Assembly: GCA_963765725.1 (NCBI GenBank)
Contig: CAVXXI010000003.1
Location: 620,001 to 684,000, forward strand
DNA length: 64,000 nucleotides
Direction of reading: 5' to 3'
Source: DASQEH01 sp963765725
GTDB taxonomy: Bacteria > Actinomycetota > Actinomycetes > Propionibacteriales > Nocardioidaceae
Below are positions 9,143 to 18,473 of this stretch, one piece after another (the first letter of the stretch is position 1; each line of letters begins with the position of its first letter). Made by a program: the position numbers and the translations under genes. Below the pieces are notes generated by a model. That model made no database searches, was not told the origin of the DNA, and saw only the letters and a list, made by a program, of their open reading frames with translations.

Positions 9143-10172
9143 GCCCACGCGGGTCTTCCTCCACATCGGCGCGCCGAAGACCGGCACGACGTACCTGCAG
9201 AAGGTGCTCGCGAACAACCGCGACGCGATGGAGGCGGCCGGCGTGCTGTACCCGCGGGTCGGCCGGGAGGCGCACCACAGCGCCGTGTGGTCGGTCCGCG
9301 GCACTTTCGCGAACACGGACAAGGGTGCGACGTTCGCCGACCACTGGCCGCGGCTGGTCCGGCAGTCACGGGCATGGACCGGACACACGGTCGTCATCTC
9401 GAGTGAGCTGTTCTGCTTCTCGCGGCGTCGCAAGATCGCCGAGATCGTCGGAGCGTTCGGGGGAGCGCAGGTGCACATCGTGTACACCGCCCGCGACCTG
9501 ATGCGCCAGGTCCCGGCGGTGTGGCAGGAGCAGGTCAAGAACCGTGAGGTGATGACGTACCGCGACTACCTGGCCGACGTCCTCGGCAGGCGCCGCAGCC
9601 CCTTGGCCGCGATGTTCTGGAACTCCCAGGATGCCCCCGACGTGCTCCGGCGGTGGTCGAGGGGCCTCGATCCGGCGTGCGTCCACCTGGTCACGGCTCC
9701 ACCGGCAGGCGCTCCGGCCGATCTGCTGTGGAGCCGGTTCGCGACGGTGCTCGGGCTGCAGGCGGACGCCTACCCGTCAGGCCTGCCGGCCGCCAACACG
9801 TCGCTGAGCATCACGGCCGCCGAGACGTTGCGGCGCTTCAACGTGCGCCATGCGGCCGACCTGCCCATCCTGGACTACCGACGGCTGGTCCGCCGCAGGC
9901 TCGACCCCGCCTTCGCCGCAACCCTCCAGGGCGGCTCGAGGTTGCCGCTGACGCCGGCCCAGCGCGACGCGATCGTCGACCTGTCCGAGCGGATGGTCAG
10001 TCGGCTGCGACGCGCCGGATACGACGTCGTCGGCTCTCTCGACGAGCTGGTGCCGCAGCGTCCGGTCGGTGCCGGCACACCGCCGGGCAGGGGCCCTGAC
10101 GACCTCACCGACTCCGAGCTGGTCGACGCGCTGACCGACGTCTTGGACTACCTGCTGCGACGGCCCCGCTGA
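9135..10172 (+). CDS. Sulfotransferase-like P-loop protein B
   Basis: A 345-residue paralog of the preceding gene. The P-loop is HIGAPKTGTTYLQKVL, followed by R-V-G-R-E-A-H-H, VISSELFCF, and the signature ARDLMRQVPAVWQEQVKNR. The later region VTAPPAGAPADLLWSRF matches the A copy (VTVPASGGDPRELWRRF). The GTG start lies inside the end of gene A (overlap GTGGCTGA), so translation is coupled. The 3' end overlaps the convergent third paralog by 25 bases. Three tandem and inverted copies point to local duplication followed by divergence, probably for different acceptor substrates. Confidence 0.75.
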   Translation: MAEPTRVFLHIGAPKTGTTYLQKVLANNRDAMEAAGVLYPRVGREAHHSAVWSVRGTFANTDKGATFADHWPRLVRQSRAWTGHTVVISSELFCFSRRRKIAEIVGAFGGAQVHIVYTARDLMRQVPAVWQEQVKNREVMTYRDYLADVLGRRRSPLAAMFWNSQDAPDVLRRWSRGLDPACVHLVTAPPAGAPADLLWSRFATVLGLQADAYPSGLPAANTSLSITAAETLRRFNVRHAADLPILDYRRLVRRRLDPAFAATLQGGSRLPLTPAQRDAIVDLSERMVSRLRRAGYDVVGSLDELVPQRPVGAGTPPGRGPDDLTDSELVDALTDVLDYLLRRPR

Positions 10173-11326
10173 CGACCGCCCCGGAGGTGCCTCAGGAGAG
10201 TGGTGGCCGCCTGGGTGGGCCGCACCCGCTGCGGCTGATGCTCCTCGGTCAGGACGGTCACGAGCAGGTCGATCGCCGCGGCGGTCACCTGCCTCGCGGG
10301 TACCAGCGCCACCGCGCCGAAACTCTCGTCGGCGGGGATCAGGTCGTCGAGATCACCGACGACCTCGTACCCCGCCTCGGCCAGGGCCGCCCTGGACCGC
10401 TCGGCGCGGACGCGAACCGCATCCTTGTACCTCAGCGGCACACGGAGGCGCTCTCCGGATGAGCCCGCATCGGCTCGGCGGGTGAACCGGGCTTTGACGA
10501 TGCGCTCGTACGCCGGCCACGGCAGCTCGGGCGGGAGCCGGCCGTTGAGTTGGCGGAGCATCTCCGCGTCGACGGCGCCCAGGGACCGGTTGGCCCTGCC
10601 GACCTCGAGGTCGAAGCCCTCGGGTGAGATCTCGAGGACCTGGCAGAAACGACGCCACAACGTGTCTCGCGGTGTTCCCGCCGCCGGCACTGTCACGACG
10701 TGGATCCGTTCGCGGGGCACCGACGCCGACCAGCGGGCGAGCGTGCCGATCGCGTCCTGCACCCGCCACGGACCCGTCGGCGGGCGGTCGTCCTCGGGGA
10801 GCGCCCGTCGCAGGAACCGGCCGTAGGTGCGCGTATGCCGGTTCTTCAGCGACTCCTGCCACAGCGCCGGCAGCTGCCGGGCGAGATCGCGGGCGCAGTA
10901 CACGACGTGCACCTCGCTGCCGCTGAAGTCCCCCACGACGCGTGCGATCTGTGCCTCGTCGGCGCCCGCCAGCACCTCGTGGGAGATGACCACCCGGCGC
11001 GTCCTGGCGGCCCTCGCCCGAGCGGCGAGCCGGTCCCACGCACCGACGGTCCGCGGGTTCTCGTATCCCCCGAAAGCGATGCCGCGCAGGTCCAGCGCGG
11101 CATGGAAATGGTCGGCCGGGCCGCTGCCCGGATAGGTCAGATCTGACTCGGCAAGGCTGTCCCGGTTGCGCCAGAGCACCTCCTGCAGGTACGTCGTACC
11201 GGTCTTGGGGGGTCCGATGTGCAGGTAGACCACCCGGGGGATGCCGTTCACCAGCACATCGTAGAGGCGCGCTGCGAGATCACCGCCGTCGACGACGCGA
11301 CTGGTATCGTGACCAGGCTGTGACAC
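10148..11326 (-). CDS. Sulfotransferase-like P-loop protein C
   Basis: A 392-residue paralog on the opposite strand with P-loop HIGPPKTGTTYLQEVLWRN, SHEVLAG, and CARDLARQLPALWQESLKNR. The annotated GTG lies only 22 bases from the TTG of the divergent glycosyltransferase. Internal GTGs at 11257 or 11251 would place the P-loop nearer the N-terminus, as in the paralogs, and leave room for promoters. Neither has a clear ribosome-binding site, so the start is unsure. Divergence from a GlfT2-like transferase suggests that the products act on the same surface glycan; this is inference. Confidence 0.72.
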   Translation of the reverse strand: MSQPGHDTSRVVDGGDLAARLYDVLVNGIPRVVYLHIGPPKTGTTYLQEVLWRNRDSLAESDLTYPGSGPADHFHAALDLRGIAFGGYENPRTVGAWDRLAARARAARTRRVVISHEVLAGADEAQIARVVGDFSGSEVHVVYCARDLARQLPALWQESLKNRHTRTYGRFLRRALPEDDRPPTGPWRVQDAIGTLARWSASVPRERIHVVTVPAAGTPRDTLWRRFCQVLEISPEGFDLEVGRANRSLGAVDAEMLRQLNGRLPPELPWPAYERIVKARFTRRADAGSSGERLRVPLRYKDAVRVRAERSRAALAEAGYEVVGDLDDLIPADESFGAVALVPARQVTAAAIDLLVTVLTEEHQPQRVRPTQAATTLLRHLRGGRQRGRRSR

Positions 11327-11348
11327 CCACGCACGTGAGGATCATGCC

Positions 11349-13400
11349 TTGACTGACACCGCCCGACCACCGGTCCTGGAGACAGGCGACGACATCGATC
11401 CGCTGGTCGGCCACCGCGTCGTCCAGCGCACGATCATGCGGGCAGACCAGGAGCTCGACATCCGGCCCCTGTACGTCAGCGGCCTGTCGAACTTCAGCAC
11501 GGGTGAGAGCACGTCCCGCCAATCCGGCTCCAGTGACGAGGAGGAGCCCGCAGAGACCTCTTCGGCCGAGCACGAGGAGAGCACCGCTCAGAGTGACGAG
11601 ACGATGAGCGGCTACGGCAGCATCTCGGGGACCGTGGGCGCGGTCGTTATGCCTGAGCGCCGGCTCACGTTCGGTACGTACTTCAACGCCTTCCCCGCGA
11701 GCTACTGGCGACGGTGGACCGACCTCGCCAGCGTCCGGCTGGTGATGAGGGTGTCCGGCTCGGGCACCGTCATCGTCTACCGGTCGACGTCGAAGGGCCA
11801 CGTCCAGCGCGCAGACTCCGCGCTCGTGGGCACCGACGAGCTACAGACGATTGTCTTCGACCTGCCGCTGAAGCCGTTCATCGACGGAGGGTGGTACTGG
11901 TTCGACCTCGAGGCGGGTGAAGGCTCGTTGAACCTCGAGGAGGCCGTGTGGGCGTTCGAGACCGACCGGCAGGTGTCGGGCCGGCTCTCGATCGGCATCA
12001 CCACGTACAACCGGCCTGAGTTCTGTGTCGACCAGCTCGTCACCTTGTCGGAGCAACCGGCCATCCTCACGGCTCTCGACGAGATCCTCGTCATCGACCA
12101 GGGGACCGCCAAGGTGGCCGACCACGAGCTGTACCCGCAGGTCGCGGCGACCCTCGGGCCGAAGCTGCGGCTCGTCGAGCAGGGCAACCTCGGCGGGTCG
12201 GGCGGGTTCTCCCGGGCGATGGACGAGGTGGCGTCGAAGGGTGACGCCGACTACGTGTTGCTGCTCGACGACGACGTGGTCTGCGAGCCGGAGGGCATCC
12301 TGCGCGCGGTGGCGTTCGCCGACCTCGCCAAGAGCCCGACCATCGTGGGCGGGCAGATGTTCAGCCTTTACGACCGCTCCGTGCTGCACGCCTACGGCGA
12401 GACGGTTGCGAAGTACCGCTGGTTCTGGGGAGCCGCACCCAACACGGTGCACGGGCACAACTTCGCGAAGAAGTCGCTGCGCTCCACGCAGTGGCTGCAC
12501 CGGCGTATCGACGTCGACTACAACGGATGGTGGATGTGCCTCATCCCGACGGCCGTCATCCGCGAGATCGGCCTGTCGCTGCCGATGTTCATCAAGTGGG
12601 ACGACGCGGAGTTCGGGCTGCGTGCCCGTGAGGCCGGTTACCCGACCGTCACGCTTCCCGGTGTCGCGGTGTGGCACGTGCCCTGGCACGAGAAGGACGA
12701 CACGATCGACTGGCAGGCGTACTTCCATCGTCGCAACCGCATCGTCGCGGCCCTGCTCCACTCCCCGTACGAACGCGGCGGCCGGCTGGTCCTGGAGAGC
12801 TTCGAGACGCAGGTCAAGCACCTCCTCTCGATGCAGTACGGGCCGGCCGAGATGGGCCTGATGGCGATCGAGGACATCCTCGAGGGGCCGCAGCGGATGC
12901 ACCGCGACGTCCTGAACCGGCTCCCGGAGCTCCGCGAGCTGCGCAAGCGGTTCGACGACTCGCGGTCGCAGAGCGACCTCGATGCCTTTCCGTCGCCGAG
13001 GCGGCGCAGGCCCCCGCGCCGGGGCAAGGAGCCCACAGCGCCGACAGGGCGGCTCGCCCGAGGCAAGACGATGGTCGCCGGGGCACTCCGCCAGGTCCTC
13101 CCGGTGCGCGACATGGCTCGGCACAACCCCGAGGCCAACGTTCCGCACGTCGACCTGAAGTGGTGGCTGCTGTCGCAGTTCGACTCGGCGCTGGTCTCGT
13201 CGGCCGACGGCACCGAGGCGTCGTGGTACAAGCGCGACCGCGACCTCTTCGCGTCCCTGATGAAGCGGTCCATCACCCTGCACGCCCGGCTGACGGCTGA
13301 GTGGCCACAGCTCGTCGAGCAGTACAAGACGGCGCTGCCGGAGCTCGCCTCGCCGGACGCGTGGCACGAGACGTTCCTCACGTCGGAGCAGCGCAGCTGA
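11349..13400 (+). CDS. GlfT2-like galactofuranosyltransferase-type glycosyltransferase
   Basis: A 683-residue protein with the GlfT2 layout. It has an N-terminal beta-sandwich domain (to about residue 210), a GT2 domain starting LSIGITTYNRPEFC, the metal/UDP-binding triad DDD at about 307-309 (LLLDDDVV), and the catalytic region FIKWDDAEFGLRAREAGYPT followed by VAVWHVPWHEKDD. A helical C-terminal domain follows. In mycobacteria GlfT2 polymerises cell-wall galactan from UDP-galactofuranose; related proteins occur in other actinomycetes with unproven polymers. The TTG start is supported by GTGAGG eight bases upstream. An acidic Ser/Glu-rich insert near residues 55-85 (SSDEEEPAETSS) is unusual. 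Confidence 0.82.
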   Translation: MTDTARPPVLETGDDIDPLVGHRVVQRTIMRADQELDIRPLYVSGLSNFSTGESTSRQSGSSDEEEPAETSSAEHEESTAQSDETMSGYGSISGTVGAVVMPERRLTFGTYFNAFPASYWRRWTDLASVRLVMRVSGSGTVIVYRSTSKGHVQRADSALVGTDELQTIVFDLPLKPFIDGGWYWFDLEAGEGSLNLEEAVWAFETDRQVSGRLSIGITTYNRPEFCVDQLVTLSEQPAILTALDEILVIDQGTAKVADHELYPQVAATLGPKLRLVEQGNLGGSGGFSRAMDEVASKGDADYVLLLDDDVVCEPEGILRAVAFADLAKSPTIVGGQMFSLYDRSVLHAYGETVAKYRWFWGAAPNTVHGHNFAKKSLRSTQWLHRRIDVDYNGWWMCLIPTAVIREIGLSLPMFIKWDDAEFGLRAREAGYPTVTLPGVAVWHVPWHEKDDTIDWQAYFHRRNRIVAALLHSPYERGGRLVLESFETQVKHLLSMQYGPAEMGLMAIEDILEGPQRMHRDVLNRLPELRELRKRFDDSRSQSDLDAFPSPRRRRPPRRGKEPTAPTGRLARGKTMVAGALRQVLPVRDMARHNPEANVPHVDLKWWLLSQFDSALVSSADGTEASWYKRDRDLFASLMKRSITLHARLTAEWPQLVEQYKTALPELASPDAWHETFLTSEQRS

Positions 13401-13658
13401 CCTGAGTCGTTCCGCTGATGTGCGAGGCCGACTCCGGCATATAGCTCCGTAACGGATATTCCCCCACAAGTCGGCGTCGTCGGCGCGCCCCGTCGCGGGC
13501 CTTCGCCGGGTAAGTCGCCGTGTCGGACGTAGTGTGGGAGCGATCCCGTGCACGGCGGGCGAGCGCGGCCGCGACGAGCGGCGCGCGGAATTTCGGTGGC
13601 GCGTTACCGTTTCCCCGACACAACGACCCAACCATCCAGACGAGTGGAGCAATGCCTC

Positions 13659-16352
13659 GTGGCTGACGAACGACACAAGCTCGTGATCGTCGAGTCGCCT
13701 GCGAAGGCGCGCACGATCTCGGGCTTTCTGGGCCGCGGCTACGTCGTGGAGTCGTCGATCGGGCACATCCGCGACCTGCCCAACAACGCCGCCGAGGTCC
13801 CGGCCAAGTACAAGGGCGAGTCGTGGGGACGGCTCGGGGTGAACGTCGACGACGGGTTCATGCCGGTGTACGTCGTCCCGGCAGACAAGAAGAAGCAGAT
13901 CACCAAACTCAAGTCGCTGCTGAAGGGCGCCGACGAGCTCTACCTCGCCACCGACGAGGACCGCGAGGGCGAGGCGATCGCCTGGCACCTCCTCGACGAG
14001 CTCAAGCCCAAGGTGCCCGTGCACCGGATGGTCTTCCACGAGATCACGCCGGAGGCGATCGCCGAGGCGGTGGCAAACCCGCGGTCGATCAACGACGACC
14101 TGGTCGAGGCGCAGGAGGCGCGTCGCATCCTGGACCGGCTGTACGGCTACGAGGTGTCGCCGGTGCTGTGGAAGAAGGTGATGAGCGGTCTGTCCGCGGG
14201 CCGGGTCCAGTCGGTGGCGACCCGGCTGGTGGTCGACCGTGAACGGGAGCGGATCGCCTTCCGGGCGGCGTCCTACTGGGATCTCGAGGCCACCTTCGAC
14301 GCGGGCGAGACCAAAACGCCGCGAACCTTCCCCGCGAAGCTCTGGAGCATCGACGGACTCCGCGTGGCACAGGGCCGCGACTTCACGTCCGTCGGCTCCA
14401 TCAAGGACAGCGCTACCGTCGTCCACGTCGACCAGGCCCGCGCCACGGCACTCGCCGAGGCCCTGCGGTCGGAGGCCTTCTCGATCACGTCGGTCGAGGC
14501 GAAGCCGTACCGCCGTTCCCCGTATGCACCCTTCCGCACGACGACGCTGCAGCAGGAGGCCTCACGCAAGCTGGGCTACGGCTCGGCGCGCACGATGCAG
14601 ATCGCCCAGCGGCTGTACGACAACGGGCACATCACCTATATGCGGACCGACTCGGTGACGCTGTCCGACACGGCGGTGCGGGCGGCTCGCAACCAGGTGG
14701 CCGAGCTCTTCGGCGCCGAGTACGTGCCGGCGAGCCCGCGCACGTACCAGAGCAAGGTGAAGAACGCCCAGGAGGCGCACGAGGCCATCCGTCCGGCCGG
14801 CGACGTGTTCCGCACGCCGGCGCAGACGGGGCTCAACGGGGACGACTTCCGGCTCTACGAGCTGATCTGGATGCGTACTGTCGCGTCGCAGATGAAGGAC
14901 GCCGAGGGCCGTTCGCTGTCGGTACGCGTCTCGGCCACCGCCACCAGCGGCGAGGTGTGCGAGTTCTCGGCCACCGGCCGCGTCATCACCTTCCATGGCT
15001 TCCTGAAGGCCTACGTCGAGGGCGCCGACGATCCCGAGACCGAGCGCGACGACCGGGAGACCCGGCTCCCGGAGCTCGCTGAAGGCGAGACGGTGACGGT
15101 CGACCAGCTGGCGCCGGCCGGCCACGAGACTCGGCCACCGGCGCGCTACACCGAGGCGACGTTGATCCGCGAGCTCGAGGAGCGCGAGATCGGCCGTCCG
15201 TCGACGTACGCCGCGATCATGGGGACGATCCTCAACCGCGGCTACATCTACAAGAAGGGCACCGCGCTCGTTCCGGCGTGGCTGGCGTTCGCCGTCGTTC
15301 GGCTGCTCGAACGCCACTTCACCCGTCTCGTCGACTACAACTTCACCGCGGCCATGGAGGACGTGCTCGACGAGGTCGCCGCGGGAACCCGCGACTCGAC
15401 GACCGAGCTGGCCGCCTTCTACTTCGGCACGGGGGACCGGGAGGGCCTGAAGGCGCTGGTCACCGAGCTCGGCGACATCGACGCCCGCGAGCTGTCGACC
15501 TTCGAGCTCGACGAGGGCATCGCGGTACGGGTCGGCCGGTACGGGCCGTACGTCGAGGATGCGTCCGGCCGACGGGGCAACGTACCGGAGGACCTGCCGC
15601 CGGACGAGCTCACGCTCGACAAGGCCAAGGAGCTGCTCGCGAACCCGGCCGGCGCCGAGAAGGAGCTCGGGACGGACCCCTCGACGCAGCGCCCGGTGGT
15701 GGCGAGGAACGGCCGCTATGGCCCGTATGTCACCGAGGTGCTCGGCGACGACCCGCCCAAGGGTGCAAAGGCCAAGACGTCGTCGCTGTTCAAGTCGATG
15801 TCGCTGGACACCATCACGCTCGACGACGCCCTCCGGCTGCTGACGCTGCCGCGACTCGTCGGGGTTGACCCGGCCTCGGGCGAGGAGATCTTCGCGCTGA
15901 ACGGTCGCTACGGGCCGTACCTCAAGAAGGGCACGGACTCACGCTCCCTCGACTCCGAGGAGCAGCTGTTCAGCATCAGTCTCGACCAGGCACTCGCGAT
16001 CTACGCCGAACCGAAGCAGCGCGGCGGCCGCGCGGCATCGGGCCCCTTGCGCGAGCTCGGTCAGGACCCGGCGTCCGAGCGACCCGTCGTCGTCAAGGAC
16101 GGCCGGTTCGGGCCGTACGTGACCGACGGAGAGGTCAACGCGACCTTGCGCAAGGGCGACAGCGTCGAGGCGATCACCCTGCAGCGGGCCGCCGAGCTGC
16201 TCGCCGAGAAGCGGGCGAACGGACCGGCCCCGAAGCGCCGCGTCACCAAGAAGGCGACGGCGAAGAAGTCGACCGGGAAGAAGTCGACGGCCAAGAAGAC
16301 AGCCGGCACCACCCGGTCGGCCGCAAAGAAGTCGGCGGCGAAGGCGACCTGA
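13659..16352 (+). CDS. topA: DNA topoisomerase I (type IA)
   Basis: An 897-residue enzyme that relaxes negative supercoils. The N-terminal TOPRIM domain carries VIVESPAKARTI and ATDEDREGEAIAWHLLDEL. The catalytic Tyr is at about residue 327 in GHITYMRTDS. The C-terminal half lacks Zn-finger Cys and instead has actinobacterial repeats (GRYGPYVED, GRYGPYVTE, GRYGPYLKK, GRFGPYVTD), each with an E-L-G or similar spacer, followed by a Lys/Thr/Ala-rich tail that helps processivity. The GTG start gives M-A-D-E-R-H-K and follows a GTGGAG site. The longer upstream frame has no homology. The 258-base gap before it shows no gene. Confidence 0.95.
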   Translation: MADERHKLVIVESPAKARTISGFLGRGYVVESSIGHIRDLPNNAAEVPAKYKGESWGRLGVNVDDGFMPVYVVPADKKKQITKLKSLLKGADELYLATDEDREGEAIAWHLLDELKPKVPVHRMVFHEITPEAIAEAVANPRSINDDLVEAQEARRILDRLYGYEVSPVLWKKVMSGLSAGRVQSVATRLVVDRERERIAFRAASYWDLEATFDAGETKTPRTFPAKLWSIDGLRVAQGRDFTSVGSIKDSATVVHVDQARATALAEALRSEAFSITSVEAKPYRRSPYAPFRTTTLQQEASRKLGYGSARTMQIAQRLYDNGHITYMRTDSVTLSDTAVRAARNQVAELFGAEYVPASPRTYQSKVKNAQEAHEAIRPAGDVFRTPAQTGLNGDDFRLYELIWMRTVASQMKDAEGRSLSVRVSATATSGEVCEFSATGRVITFHGFLKAYVEGADDPETERDDRETRLPELAEGETVTVDQLAPAGHETRPPARYTEATLIRELEEREIGRPSTYAAIMGTILNRGYIYKKGTALVPAWLAFAVVRLLERHFTRLVDYNFTAAMEDVLDEVAAGTRDSTTELAAFYFGTGDREGLKALVTELGDIDARELSTFELDEGIAVRVGRYGPYVEDASGRRGNVPEDLPPDELTLDKAKELLANPAGAEKELGTDPSTQRPVVARNGRYGPYVTEVLGDDPPKGAKAKTSSLFKSMSLDTITLDDALRLLTLPRLVGVDPASGEEIFALNGRYGPYLKKGTDSRSLDSEEQLFSISLDQALAIYAEPKQRGGRAASGPLRELGQDPASERPVVVKDGRFGPYVTDGEVNATLRKGDSVEAITLQRAAELLAEKRANGPAPKRRVTKKATAKKSTGKKSTAKKTAGTTRSAAKKSAAKAT

Positions 16353-16435
16353 CCCGCTGAGCGCACGGAGGCCAGGCCGGCGAACCCACGTCCACAGGCA
16401 TCGGGCGGGCGGCCCGTCCTGCGCGGGAGCCGCAT

Positions 16436-16441
16436 TACGCT
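16436..16441 (+). promoter_or_regulatory. Leaderless -10 element (TACGCT) of the MFS-tmk gene
   Basis: TACGCT is followed by exactly six bases and the ATG, with no ribosome-binding site. This fits transcription starting at the start codon. Confidence 0.5.
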
Positions 16442-16447
16442 GGCGGG

Positions 16448-18473
16448 ATGCCCGGGAGTTCGCTGCAGCCGCCGCCTGGCGGCGTGCTGCGGCTGCGCTC
16501 CTTCCGCCGGTTGTGGATCGGCCTGGGACTCTCGAGTCTGGGGGACTGGCTCGGGCTGCTCGCCCTGACCGCGATGGCCAGCGCCCTCGCGTCCTCCGGC
16601 TACGCCCAGCAGAACTTCGCGATCGGCGGGCGTCCTCTTCCTGCGCATCCTCCCCGCGGTCGTGCTGGGGCCGTTCGCCGGCTACGTCGCCGACCGGCTG
16701 GACCGGCGAACGACGCTGATCGTCGGGGACATCCTGCGCGGAGTCGTGTTCGCGTCGATCCCGGTCGTGCACACGCTGCAGTGGGTGTTCGTGGCGACGG
16801 TCGTCATCGAGGCGATCAGCCTCGTCTGGCTGCCGGCCAAGGATGCGAGCATCCCCAACCTGGTACCGCGTGCCCAGCTCGAAGCGGCGAACCGGATCTC
16901 GATCGCGACGACCTACGGGTCGGCGTTGCCGGCGGCCGGGCTGTTCATCGTCTTGTCCCTCGTGACGAGGGCGCTGCACACGTCCCTCGGCTGGTTCGAC
17001 GACCCGGTGAAGCTCTCCCTGTACTTCAACGCCGCGTCCTTCGTCGTCTCCGGGCTGGTCATCGCGACGCTGCCTGATCTGCCTCGTGGCCCCGCGCTCG
17101 CGGCAGGCGACCAGCAGAGCATGTGGCGTGTCATCGGCGAGGGATGGGCGTACGTCGCCAGGACCCCGCTCATCCGAGGGCTCGTCGTCGGCATCGCCGG
17201 CGCCTTCGCGTCCGGCGGCATCGTGGTCGCCCTGGCGCGCGTCTATGTCGCTGATCTCGGCGGCGGGGACCCGGGTTACGGACTGCTGTTCGGCTGCGTC
17301 TTCGGCGGCCTGGCGCTGGGGATGTGGCGCGGACCACGACTGCTCGTCGCGATGTCGCGTCGCCGGCTGTTCGGGTGCGCCCTCGTCGGGGCCGGTGTCC
17401 TGCTGGCCGCCATCGCGGTCGTCGCCAACCTCGCCGCCGTGACGTTCCTGGCCGTCGGCCTGGGGTTCTTCGCCGGGACGGCGTGGATCACCGGGTACAC
17501 GCTGCTGGGCCTCGAGGTCGAGGATGCGCTGCGTGGCCGGACCTTTGCCTTCGTGCAGACCCTGATCCGGCTGGTGCTCGCGGTCGTGCTCGCCGCTGCG
17601 CCGTTGGTCGCCGGAGTGATCGGTACGCATCGCTGGCGCGTGAGTCACGACGCGGTACTCGACTACAACGGCGCCGCGATCACGATGTTCTTGTCCGCCC
17701 TGGTCATGATCGCCGTCGGCGTGCTCTCGTACCATCACATGAACGACAGACCAGGCACGTCGATCGTGAGCGAGTTGAGGAAGTCCTTGATGCCAGCCAG
17801 CGGCGCCTACGCCCGCAAGGGCGTCTTCGTCGCGCTCGAAGGCGGGGAGGGTGCGGGAAAGACGACGCAGGCCCGGCTCCTCGAGAGCTGGCTCACGGGG
17901 CAGGGCTACGACGTCGTCCTCACCCACGAGCCGGGCGACTCCGACGTGGGCGCGAAGCTGCGGCAGATCCTGCTCGACCCCGGAACCGGCGCGCTCGACC
18001 ACCGTGCGGAGGCGCTGCTGTACGCCGCCGACAAGGCTGAGCACATCGACAAGGTGATCAGGCCGGCGCTGGCTCGGGGCGCGGTCGTGGTCACCGACCG
18101 GTACGTCGACTCGACGTTGGCCTATCAGGGCGCGGGGCGAGACCTGCCCGCGAGCGAGGTCGAGCGCATCGCGCGGTGGGCCACCGCCGATCTCCGGCCG
18201 CATCTCACGGTCCTGCTCGACGTCGACCCCGGCCTCGGCTTGCACCGGGTGGGGTCCCCAGAACGCGTGGGTGACCCTGACCGGCTCGAGTCGGAGCCGG
18301 TCACGTTCCACCAGCGGGTGCGTCGCGCGTTCCTCGCTCTGGCCGCCGACGACCCCGACCACTATGTCGTCGTCGACGCGGGGTTGGCGCGCGACCACAT
18401 CGCCACAGTCGTCCAGGAGCGCGTACAGCTGTGCCTGGGTCTCGCCGATCGCCACGCCAAGGCTGCGACGTGA
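16448..18473 (+). CDS. tmk: MFS transporter-thymidylate kinase fusion, with an apparent +1 frameshift
   Basis: The N-terminal ~440 residues form an MFS-type membrane domain (LRSFRRLWIGLGLSSLGDW; GPFAGYVADRLDRRT). The C-terminal ~228 residues, from about 17790, are dTMP kinase: P-loop FVALEGGEGAGKTTQAR and the DRY motif TDRYVDSTLAYQGAGRD. MFS-Tmk fusions are known in actinobacteria, for example Streptomyces. Frame continuity breaks at GGCGGG (16625-16630). Removing one G restores GGVLFLRILPAVVLGPFAG and a single 674-residue protein. This is either a sequencing error or a real mutation; the kinase could still be made from an internal start such as ATG 17790. The stop overlaps holB (GTGA). Confidence 0.82.

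Noticed and set aside
11841..14426. Very long minus-strand open frame (861 codons) antisense to the glycosyltransferase and topA
   Set aside because: It follows from the high G+C third-position bias of the genes on the plus strand. Its protein is rich in Arg, Gly, His and Pro, has no domain, and the plus-strand genes are certain.
15939..18455. Minus-strand open frame of 838 codons opposite topA and tmk
   Set aside because: A shadow of conserved genes; composition is Arg/Asp/Gln-rich without any family motif.
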